Positions 1 to 4,625 of a DNA stretch of 6,958 nt are shown here, piece after piece (within the stretch, counting starts at the first letter, position 1; every line of letters begins with the position of its first letter). The position numbers and the translations under genes are program-made. The notes below the pieces were generated by a model that searched no databases, had not been told where the DNA came from, and saw only the letters and a list, made by a program, of their open reading frames with translations. This DNA is from an uncultured Parabacteroides sp. (GTDB lineage Bacteria; Bacteroidota; Bacteroidia; Bacteroidales; Tannerellaceae). The stretch is taken from positions 1 to 6,958 of the forward strand of contig NZ_CABUOD010000083.1 in NCBI RefSeq assembly GCF_902493135.1, given 5' to 3'.

Positions 1-124
1 ATCTATATTTATTTGGAACTTGTTTTCATTTTATATATGTCTTTATGATTATTGGCAAGTAAGTCATTCTTACAGAAAAGCAAAATGAAATTAACTTGTA
101 AGCTGAATTTGAAATGGAATAAAT

Positions 125-934
125 TCAGAACATGAAACCAAATCCTTTCCTCTGTGAAGCATTGAACCTCTCAATCTCCAAAGAGAGGGATTTCCTCAAC
201 TGACTTGCCATGAACGCCAAGAAAGGCAGATTGCTATCCTCTTCCTGCGACTGTCGTAAGGCAAGGATATATCCGTCCCTATCTTCTTTGAATATCTTAG
301 CCGGGAAAAGATTATGAAAGAACTGGATATAGTTCATCAGCAATCGGGAAGTGCGTCCGTTGCCATCCACCCACGGATAAATAGTTGCCAAGTTCAGATG
401 GGCATTGAAACTAAGTTCGTACTGCTCCCGAATGGTAGATACGGCATTGATGCGTTTTTGCAGCTGATTACATAGCTCGGCAACTTTAGCAGGCACTTTC
501 TGATAATTCATATAAGAACGTCCACCGATACCAGTCGTAACTCCACACAGGCGGTACTCGCCTTTCGAGGAATCAAAAGAACCGCCCATTACGTTATGCA
601 GGCTCCCTGTAGTGCGCATCAAAGTAGCGTTCAGCCTTTGTAGGAAAGAAGAGGTAATGGCAGTTTTACGCTTTGCTTCTTCTTTTGCCATCTCATATGC
701 CTTCTTCAAATCCTCATTCATCAAGTGATATACGAGCGGTTTGCCGCCAGCTGTCACACCTTCGTCAAACAGCAGCTGGGCTTCTATCTCTGTCAGCGTA
801 GAGCCTTCGATGGCGGTAGAGTGGGCAATAAGAGAATAGAGGTAGTACTTTTCGTAGTCCACCGCTTCACCGATACCGAGTTTCACGAACTTCTGATATA
901 GTTGCTCTATCTCTTGCCAAATAACTGTTTCCAT
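125..934 (-). CDS. Fic/DOC family protein, catalytic His replaced by Tyr
   Basis: Fic proteins usually transfer AMP from ATP onto a target hydroxyl in the cytoplasm. The 269-residue product has an N-terminal inhibitory-helix motif of the S/T-x-x-x-E-G type (Ser39 to Gly44, with Glu43), which places the regulatory helix at the N terminus (class II). The Fic motif lies at residues 186-197, reading YPWVDGNGRTSR. Asp190, the GNGR anion-binding loop and Arg197 are intact, but the first position, which is the catalytic His in active enzymes, is Tyr (codon TAT at 377-379). A GEYR segment at 125-128 precedes the flap region. The protein is short; longer Fic proteins often carry a C-terminal winged helix that is absent here. 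There is no signal peptide. The start is the first ATG after the promoter match; no clear Shine-Dalgarno is seen. The family call is firm, but enzymatic activity is doubtful. Confidence 0.9.
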   Translation of the reverse strand: METVIWQEIEQLYQKFVKLGIGEAVDYEKYYLYSLIAHSTAIEGSTLTEIEAQLLFDEGVTAGGKPLVYHLMNEDLKKAYEMAKEEAKRKTAITSSFLQRLNATLMRTTGSLHNVMGGSFDSSKGEYRLCGVTTGIGGRSYMNYQKVPAKVAELCNQLQKRINAVSTIREQYELSFNAHLNLATIYPWVDGNGRTSRLLMNYIQFFHNLFPAKIFKEDRDGYILALRQSQEEDSNLPFLAFMASQLRKSLSLEIERFNASQRKGFGFMF

Positions 935-966
935 TGCTTACTGACAAACTTAATTGTTATTTCCTT

Positions 967-997
967 CAAAAATACTTTTGATATAACATTCTGCCAA
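967..997 (-). promoter_or_regulatory. Candidate Bacteroidetes-type promoter for the Fic gene
   Basis: Read on the minus strand, TATTTTTG (967-974) matches the TAnnTTTG -7 element. A TTG (995-997) lies 20 bases upstream, the usual -33 distance. The start of transcription would fall about 25 bases before the Fic ATG. A second -7-like TAAGTTTG (945-952) has no matching -33 box. This is motif matching only. Confidence 0.4.
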
Positions 998-1055
998 GTG
1001 AATCAACTACTTTCTTTTTATTATTTTACACGTGCAAGTGAAATCAGGAGAAAAG

Positions 1056-1094
1056 AAAAAAAGCTAAGTGCCGGTTACCAACGCTTAGCTTTTT
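1056..1094 (-). terminator. Intrinsic terminator of the tRNA-Leu gene
   Basis: On the minus strand the RNA downstream of the tRNA would form a stem from AAAAAGCTAAGCG paired with the segment at 1058-1070. There is one G-T pair, a loop of 11 bases, and then a run of T. Because A tracts flank both sides, it could also stop transcription arriving from the left. It begins seven bases past the tRNA 3' end. Confidence 0.7.
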
Positions 1095-1100
1095 ATTTAG

Positions 1101-1184
1101 TACCCAGACCCGGGATCGAACCGGGATGGAAGTGAATCCATTGGTGTTTGAGACCAACGCGTCTACCAATTCCGCCATCTGGGC
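1101..1184 (-). tRNA. tRNA-Leu, anticodon CAA
   Basis: The gene reads UUG leucine codons. On the minus strand a full class II cloverleaf of 84 bases is visible. The acceptor stem GCCCAGA pairs with TCTGGGT, and the discriminator base is A. The anticodon stem TTGGT/ACCAA encloses the loop CTCAAAC, giving anticodon CAA. A long variable arm is present, followed by the T arm CCCGG-TTCGATC-CCGGG. The 3' CCA is not encoded, so it must be added by the nucleotidyltransferase. It is a single gene with its own promoter and terminator. tRNA genes are common integration sites, but no integrase or repeated tRNA end is visible here. Confidence 0.97.
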
Positions 1185-1220
1185 ATTTGCTTTGAGTAAG
1201 TTTGTTTCTCAATTGCGTTG

Positions 1221-1250
1221 CAAAGGTAGGCATTATTTTTAAACCTGCAA
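1221..1250 (-). promoter_or_regulatory. Promoter of the tRNA-Leu gene
   Basis: On the minus strand TACCTTTG (1221-1228) is a full match to the TAnnTTTG -7 element. A TTG (1248-1250) lies 19 bases upstream. The predicted start of transcription leaves a leader of roughly 30 bases before the mature tRNA. Confidence 0.6.
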
Positions 1251-1322
1251 GCATTTTCCTCTTTTTTTTCATTTTATATCTTCTTAGGATATGCGGATAG
1301 ACGAAATCCCGGAATATTTCGT

Positions 1323-1330
1323 TAACTTTG
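1323..1330 (+). promoter_or_regulatory. Candidate -7 element of the mannose-1-phosphate guanylyltransferase gene
   Basis: TAACTTTG matches TAnnTTTG and lies 32 bases before the ATG, giving a leader of about 25 bases. No TTG is present at the -33 distance, so this promoter is weak or assisted. It faces away from the tRNA promoter in the same 178-base gap. Confidence 0.4.
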
Positions 1331-1362
1331 TAAGAGTATAACTAAAAACAACCTGGATCATC

Positions 1363-2442
1363 ATGAAAGATAATTATTGCGTTATCATGGGCGGCGGGAT
1401 CGGAAGCCGTTTCTGGCCTTTCAGCAGAGAAAGTTACCCTAAACAGTTTCTTGACTTTTTCGGTACGGGCCGGTCATTGCTACAGATGACATTCGACCGC
1501 TTCTCCAAGATTATTCCGATCGAAAATATATATATCGTAACGAACGAGCAATACGCTTCTCTTGTAAAAGAGCAACTGCCTGAGTTGGGAGATTCGCAGA
1601 TATTATTGGAACCGGCACGTCGTAACACAGCTCCTTGCATTGCTTATGCGGCCTACCACATCAAGGCATGCAACCCGAATGCGAATATTGTCGTCGCTCC
1701 TTCCGACCACCTGATCCTGAAAGAAGACGTCTTTCTGAAAGACGTGCAGAAAAGTCTCGACTTCGTAAAAGACAACCATGCGCTGGTCACGTTAGGCATC
1801 AAACCCAGCCGTCCCGAAACAGGCTACGGATACATCCAAAGCAGCGATATCATGCTGGGCGAATTCACGAAAGTGAAGACTTTTACTGAAAAGCCGGATC
1901 TGGAACTGGCGAAAGTGTTCATGGAGAGCGGCGAGTTCTTCTGGAACTCCGGCCTTTTCGTCTGGAACGTCAACGCCATCCTGGAAGCCTTCTCCAAATT
2001 CCTCCCGGACATCTCCCTCCGTTTCGATTTGGGCAAAGACAAGTTCAACACGGCGGAAGAACGCGATTTCATCGCCGAGAACTTCCCTTACTGCCTGAAT
2101 ATCTCCATCGACTACGGGATCATGGAAAAAGCGGACAACGTATATATGCTGTGCGTCGACTTCGGTTGGGCCGACCTCGGAACATGGGGATCGCTGTTTG
2201 ACCTGGCGAAGAAAGACGAGCAAAACAACGCGCTCCTGAAAAGCGAAGCGATGATGTACGAAAGCTGCGGCAACATCGTGGCCCTCGACAATCCGAAACG
2301 CCTCGCCGTCATACAGGGCATCCATGATTGCATCGTGGCAGAATCCGGCAATGTCCTCCTGATCTGCAAGAAAGAGGACGAACAACGCATCAAACAATTC
2401 GTTGCCGATGCCCAGATGAAATATGGCAAAGAGTTTAATTGA
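1363..2442 (+). CDS. manC: Mannose-1-phosphate guanylyltransferase (monofunctional)
   Basis: The enzyme makes GDP-mannose from mannose 1-phosphate and GTP. GDP-mannose is the cytoplasmic precursor of mannose- and fucose-containing capsule, O-antigen and protein glycans. The 359-residue product shows the nucleotidyltransferase signature GGGIGSRFWPFSR (10-22) followed by PKQF (26-29). Further family blocks are EPARRNTAP (83-91), PSDH (113-116), RPETGYGYI (150-158), FTEKPD (174-179), WNSGLF (194-199), DYGIMEK (250-256) and GWADLGTW (268-275). It ends after the nucleotidyltransferase part and short C-terminal strands. The cupin phosphomannose isomerase domain of the roughly 480-residue bifunctional ManC/AlgA enzymes is missing, so isomerase activity must come from another gene. 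It is a single gene, convergent with the next block. The symbol follows common usage for the family; other names such as rfbM are in use. Confidence 0.95.
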   Translation: MKDNYCVIMGGGIGSRFWPFSRESYPKQFLDFFGTGRSLLQMTFDRFSKIIPIENIYIVTNEQYASLVKEQLPELGDSQILLEPARRNTAPCIAYAAYHIKACNPNANIVVAPSDHLILKEDVFLKDVQKSLDFVKDNHALVTLGIKPSRPETGYGYIQSSDIMLGEFTKVKTFTEKPDLELAKVFMESGEFFWNSGLFVWNVNAILEAFSKFLPDISLRFDLGKDKFNTAEERDFIAENFPYCLNISIDYGIMEKADNVYMLCVDFGWADLGTWGSLFDLAKKDEQNNALLKSEAMMYESCGNIVALDNPKRLAVIQGIHDCIVAESGNVLLICKKEDEQRIKQFVADAQMKYGKEFN

Positions 2443-2449
2443 ATCGAAC

Positions 2450-2513
2450 GGTGAAAGGTGAAAGGTGAAAGTTACGACAAGCGGTATTTAACTTTCACCT
2501 TTCAACTTTCACC
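2450..2513. repeat. Long hairpin of GGTGAAA units between convergent genes
   Basis: Two 25-base arms (2450-2474 and 2489-2513) are inverted copies with a single mismatch around a 14-base loop. The left arm is three tandem GGTGAAA units followed by GTTA. It starts eight bases after the guanylyltransferase stop and ends six bases before the stop of the opposing peptide gene. It can therefore fold at the 3' end of both transcripts. No T run follows on either strand, so it is not a standard intrinsic terminator. It may protect 3' ends or act as a two-way terminator. It may also be one copy of a dispersed intergenic palindrome. Confidence 0.85.
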
Positions 2514-2519
2514 TTCCAA

Positions 2520-2591
2520 CTATTTCCTGATTCCCAACAGAAACTCGATCAGCGACTTCACAAACTCTAAAATCGACCTTACTTTACTCAT
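2520..2591 (-). CDS. Very short hydrophobic peptide downstream of the cell-wall hydrolase
   Basis: This 23-codon frame starts MSKVRSILEF, continues with VKSLIEFLLG and ends IRK. The middle is rich in Ile, Leu, Phe and Val, with Lys/Arg at both ends, so an amphipathic or membrane-seeking helix is likely. The start is chosen from the ribosome site: AAGGAG (2599-2604) lies seven bases before this ATG, but only one base before an in-frame ATG two codons earlier (2595-2597). It follows the hydrolase by 31 bases on the same strand, so the two probably share a transcript. Bacteroidales genomes often carry tiny proteins of about 30 residues right after a lysozyme- or amidase-type gene (annotated as smalltalk proteins). 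The position fits, but I do not recognise the sequence as that family. The function is unknown. Confidence 0.55.
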   Translation of the reverse strand: MSKVRSILEFVKSLIEFLLGIRK

Positions 2592-2622
2592 ACGCATTCT
2601 CCTTTTTTTTCAGATTAAACAA

Positions 2623-3075
2623 TTATTTAAATGATGCTATTAGCCCGATGTCGACGGCGATCCTCCTCAGCGTCCGGCAATACGCAGCCCTGTTGTCCCC
2701 GTTCGCTTCACTGATATACCGGCTGTAGGCGATCTCTTGCGCATACGCTTCCGGATAGAAGCTGACTGCCGCAGCCTGGGGATAGGCGGAAGAGACCAGA
2801 CGGGCAAAATCCATAAAACTATGTTCGGGCGTGTCATACCGGCGGAACAGCAATCCCCCGTTTCCCAAGTCCGTCTTTCCCCCATGCCAGTAAGCATTCG
2901 CCACCCCGTAGCCCGCGATCCCGAAGAAATTATGAAACTTCACCGCCAGCACGCTCTCGCCCCATCCCGACTCGATCGCCCCCTGAGCCAATATCACCAC
3001 CGGATTCATCCCGAACAACTCCCCCGCCGTCCGCGCCGCCTCCCCATACATCTTTACAAATAAACGCTTTTCCAT
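2623..3075 (-). CDS. GH73-type N-acetylglucosaminidase (FlgJ/lysozyme-like), no signal peptide
   Basis: Members of this family cut the glycan strands of peptidoglycan. The 150-residue product is one catalytic domain. AIESGWGES near residue 35 holds the expected catalytic Glu, followed by HNFFGI (48-53), YDTPEHSF (80-87) and a C-terminal SRYISEANGDNRAAYC segment. Neither a signal peptide nor a membrane helix is visible. The protein would need cell lysis, a holin or an unusual route to reach the wall, as with phage endolysins. A GTG nine bases upstream (3082-3084) is in frame, but it abuts the purine run. The ATG at 3073-3075 has GGAGG eight bases before it and is preferred. It lies between the HU-like gene and the short peptide gene on the same strand. 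Family assignment is firm; its physiological role is not. Confidence 0.88.
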   Translation of the reverse strand: MEKRLFVKMYGEAARTAGELFGMNPVVILAQGAIESGWGESVLAVKFHNFFGIAGYGVANAYWHGGKTDLGNGGLLFRRYDTPEHSFMDFARLVSSAYPQAAAVSFYPEAYAQEIAYSRYISEANGDNRAAYCRTLRRIAVDIGLIASFK

Positions 3076-3091
3076 TTCCTTCACCTCCCCT

Positions 3092-3116
3092 AAAAAAGGG
3101 CGGGCAACCCCCGCCC
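3092..3116 (-). terminator. Intrinsic terminator between the HU-like gene and the hydrolase gene
   Basis: On the minus strand GGGCGGG (3110-3116) pairs with CCCGCCC (3098-3104) around a five-base loop and is followed at once by six T. It lies 50 bases after the HU-like stop and about 15 bases before the hydrolase start. It may end or weaken HU transcription, or act as an attenuator for the hydrolase. Confidence 0.6.
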
Positions 3117-3136
3117 CCTACGATTACCACTCTTAT

Positions 3137-3164
3137 TTTTTAATTCTTAATTTTTAATTCTTAA
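3137..3164. repeat. Perfect tandem 14-mer in an AT-rich spacer
   Basis: TTTTTAATTCTTAA occurs twice in direct succession (3137-3150 and 3151-3164), just after the HU-like stop. The tract contrasts sharply with the GC-rich hairpin beside it. Similar AT-rich spacers are common between Bacteroidales genes; no function can be assigned. Confidence 0.8.
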
Positions 3165-3168
3165 TTCC

Positions 3169-3618
3169 CTACAGCTCCCCCGGTCTCTCCTCTTCGCCAC
3201 CGGACCCGCCTGAAGCAGCAGGTTCGAGCGTCAAGCGTTCGCCTTTCACCGTCTGCGTCAGATTGCGCAACAAGCTTCCCGGCCGGAAACAAAGGCGGGG
3301 CTTACGAAGCTGCGAGGCCGAGAAATCCTCCACAGTCACACTGCCGGAACTGCCCAACAGGAATTGAAAGTTGCCCAACTCGCCGAACTGCACTACTTCG
3401 CCGCGTTCCAAAGCCTTGGCCATAAACTTGGTCATACGGTCTATCACCAATTTGACATCACCGCTCGAAGCGGTCGAACTTTCCGCGATCGAATCGCACA
3501 GTTCTTCGAAAGTGCAAACCCCGGTCGCACGTGTCTGCGCATAATAGAGCTTCTCCTTTCCCTGCTCTACATCTTTACTCATGTTCTTACGGAGAACCAA
3601 ATGATACTTTACTCCCAT
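3169..3618 (-). CDS. HU-like DNA-binding protein (HU-HIG type)
   Basis: HU-family proteins bend and compact DNA. The 149-residue product begins with a short strand (MGVKYHLVLRKN). It then has the helical dimerisation part (about 35-72) and the HU turn VQFGELGNFQF (76-86). The arm region follows at 90-115, with basic FRPG near 111-114. This extended form with an N-terminal strand is the Bacteroidales HU-HIG variant. A Gly/Ser/Glu-rich tail of about 18 residues (132-149) is probably disordered. The start is the first ATG of the frame, with only a weak AGAG before it. It is divergent from the DUF4248 gene and upstream of the hydrolase gene. A role in module-specific DNA architecture or repression is inference. 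Confidence 0.85.
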   Translation of the reverse strand: MGVKYHLVLRKNMSKDVEQGKEKLYYAQTRATGVCTFEELCDSIAESSTASSGDVKLVIDRMTKFMAKALERGEVVQFGELGNFQFLLGSSGSVTVEDFSASQLRKPRLCFRPGSLLRNLTQTVKGERLTLEPAASGGSGGEEERPGEL

Positions 3619-3650
3619 AACTCTACGTTTTAGATGATTAATAAACTGTT

Positions 3651-3676
3651 TTGTAACTGATTACAATGTAAAGATA
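3651..3676 (-). promoter_or_regulatory. Weak promoter and operator-like palindrome before the HU-like gene
   Basis: On the minus strand TATCTTTA (3669-3676) is one base off TAnnTTTG and has no good -33 partner. The inverted repeat TTGTAA-CTGA-TTACAA (3651-3666) lies just downstream, about where transcription would start and 33 bases before the ATG. Such a site could bind a dimeric repressor or be a small mRNA hairpin. Confidence 0.3.
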
Positions 3677-3815
3677 CTTCACCGCCCACCCCCGCCCGAA
3701 GACAGGGAAGACGTGACGTGACGACACAGCCTCTTTCTATCATTATCAATATTCCCCACTCGGAAACCGTACCCCAAAGAGCCTCCATGAAACAAGTATT
3801 TTCCGCCTTATTCAC

Positions 3816-3846
3816 TTGATATATTGCTATTTATTTCGTACATTTA
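3816..3846 (+). promoter_or_regulatory. Candidate promoter of the DUF4248 gene
   Basis: TTG (3816-3818) and TACATTTA (3839-3846, one base off TAnnTTTG) are separated by 20 bases. Transcription would start about 20 bases before the DUF4248 ATG. It faces away from the HU-like promoter in a 253-base gap. Confidence 0.4.
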
Positions 3847-3871
3847 GGAGATCATACAAACAAAGAAAGAC

Positions 3872-4096
3872 ATGGGAACGACAACCTTTCGCATTCGCGC
3901 CTACGGGGTAGGCGAACTGGCCGGCCTATACAACCCGCACCTCACTCACCGCGCCGCCATCATGCAGCTCTGGCGCTGGATCAACTACCAGGGAGCACTC
4001 AAAGAAAAACTGACAGTCCTCGGCTACCGTCCGGGGCTGCGCTGCTTCACCCCGAAGATGGTGGGCTGCATTGTGGAGCATTTGGGGGAACCGTAA
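3872..4096 (+). CDS. DUF4248 family protein
   Basis: This is a 74-residue cytoplasmic protein with the family pattern. A short strand (FRIRAYGVGELAGLYNP, residues 5-21) leads into a helix with the LWRWI core (33-37). Then comes LTVLGYRPG, and a C-terminal FTPKMVGCIVEHLGEP helix (59-74). The two helical parts, with an aromatic core and a TPxxVxxIVxxLG tail, resemble a small helix-turn-helix or adaptor fold. DNA binding is inference, as no function is known for the family. It is GC-rich like the primase-helicase gene. It is transcribed away from the HU-like gene and toward the 3' end of the primase-helicase gene. An AAAGAAAG run just before the ATG serves as a weak ribosome site. Confidence 0.85.
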   Translation: MGTTTFRIRAYGVGELAGLYNPHLTHRAAIMQLWRWINYQGALKEKLTVLGYRPGLRCFTPKMVGCIVEHLGEP

Positions 4097-4112
4097 TTTT
4101 TATATACATTTG
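4081..4112 (+). promoter_or_regulatory. Near-perfect promoter over the 3' end of the DUF4248 gene
   Basis: TTTG (4081-4084) and TACATTTG (4105-4112) match both Bacteroidetes promoter boxes exactly with a 20-base spacer. This is the best match in the window. Transcription would start near 4119, about 20 bases before the ATG at 4139. The -33 box lies inside the last codons of DUF4248. Confidence 0.6.
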
Positions 4113-4138
4113 TGTTGTCTATTCAATACAGTTGAAAA

Positions 4139-4303
4139 ATGGAACGAACTTATATTAATGAATTTCATAAGCAATGGATGGAGACAACTTTGCAATCAAT
4201 CGAATCTTGGAAGAAGCAGCCAATCTCGTTGGAGGAAGTAAAGAGTCAGCAGGAAATGCTGAACAAACAGAAGGCTATAAGAGAAAACAGATTGAAAGGC
4301 TGA
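4139..4303 (+). CDS. Unrecognised 54-codon frame placed just behind a strong promoter match
   Basis: The frame starts MERTYINEFHKQWM and is rich in Glu, Gln and Lys, with a likely helical or coiled middle (EEVKSQQEMLNKQ). Its ATG is the first after the promoter at 4081-4112. No Shine-Dalgarno is seen, only the A-rich GTTGAAAA. It overlaps the next frame (4174-4398) by 130 bases in another register. Either it is a real small gene, or it is the front of a gene whose later part has shifted by one base into the next frame. I do not recognise the sequence. Confidence 0.35.
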   Translation: MERTYINEFHKQWMETTLQSIESWKKQPISLEEVKSQQEMLNKQKAIRENRLKG

Positions 4304-4398
4304 AAGAATATGAAATTTTTGATGCTGTGCCCAATAATGTTCTTCATGGGATAGATGGACAACTTTATTTTATCGATACGCAAATCAGATTGAGATAA
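4174..4398 (+). CDS. Likely remnant: C-terminal tail of a kinase-like (polyvalent-type) protein
   Basis: The frame has 74 codons. The last 30 residues (EYEIFDAVPNNVLHGIDGQL then YFIDTQIRL) look like the end of a larger protein. Asp and Asn in DAVPNNVL, followed by DG and then FIDT, recall the catalytic loop and metal-binding part of kinase-like domains. Those domains end many phage, plasmid and integrative-element proteins. The rest of such a domain is absent, and a stop codon (4168-4170) lies directly before the ATG in this frame. The first 44 residues show no clear family. The DNA here is visibly richer in A and T than the genes on both sides, which fits imported material. The probable state is a deletion or frameshift remnant. 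A real short gene cannot be excluded. Confidence 0.45.
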   Translation: MDGDNFAINRILEEAANLVGGSKESAGNAEQTEGYKRKQIERLKEYEIFDAVPNNVLHGIDGQLYFIDTQIRLR

Positions 4399-4420
4399 TA
4401 TCCCCCGTTTCATATATTAA

Positions 4421-4455
4421 CGGTTCCCGTCCCCTATTTTTTCGGACAAGAACCG
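4421..4455. repeat. Small interrupted hairpin
   Basis: CGGTT and AACCG enclose a 3x3 internal loop and then GTCC/GGAC around an 11-base loop that contains six T. It lies between the remnant frame and the long palindrome. A direct repeat TTTCGGACA also starts at 4440 and 4461. This may be a weak terminator for the plus-strand frames. Confidence 0.4.
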
Positions 4456-4481
4456 CTTCATTTCGGACAGGGATCCCGGAA

Positions 4482-4620
4482 GGGGTGGACGTGGTGGACG
4501 TTATTTTGCGTTTTCAAGACTTTATACACTATGGTTATGGTTAAAAAGAGGGGGTATGACCATGACCATAGTGTATATAAGTTTACAAAACTGCATTTTT
4601 ACGTCCACCACGTCCACCCC
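4482..4620. repeat. 139-base imperfect palindrome next to the primase-helicase stop codon
   Basis: The left arm 4482-4541 and right arm 4559-4620 are inverted copies around a 17-base loop. The outer 20 bases, GGGGTGGACGTGGTGGACGT, pair perfectly. Each outer arm holds the 9-mer GGTGGACGT twice in tandem (4484-4492 and 4493-4501 on the left). The inner part again pairs over TATACACTATGGT and ends in a doubled ATGGTT on the left, against ATGACC on the right. The middle is imperfect, with a few mismatches and two single-base gaps. The palindrome ends five bases after the stop codon of the VirE-type gene. No T run follows on either strand, so it is not a usual intrinsic terminator. It could be a stable 3' mRNA structure, a cruciform recognised by a protein, or a small mobile palindromic element. 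Confidence 0.88.
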
Positions 4621-4625
4621 AGCTC

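Noticed and set aside
103..128. Inverted repeat CTGAATTT/AAATTCAG at the Fic stop codon as a terminator
   Set aside because: The eight-base stem is AT-rich, includes the stop codon and is not followed by a T run on the minus strand. It is too weak to call.
973..980. TACTTTTG as a plus-strand -7 box
   Set aside because: It matches TAnnTTTG, but no -33 box is at the right distance and no plus-strand gene follows before the guanylyltransferase gene, which has a nearer candidate.
902..1135. 77-codon plus-strand frame
   Set aside because: It runs through the Fic promoter, the tRNA terminator and into the tRNA gene, so it cannot be a real protein gene.
1101..1184. tRNA-Leu as the attachment site of an integrated element
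   Set aside because: There is no integrase gene and no second copy of the tRNA 3' end in the window.
1792..2397. 201-codon minus-strand frame inside the guanylyltransferase gene
   Set aside because: It is antisense to conserved enzyme motifs and has no recognisable features of its own.
2450..2513. CRISPR-like array suggested by tandem GGTGAAA units
   Set aside because: Units are only seven bases, adjacent without spacers, and are explained by one hairpin.
3630..3815. 61-codon minus-strand frame upstream of the HU-like gene
   Set aside because: It covers the divergent promoter region, has no ribosome site and shows no family pattern.
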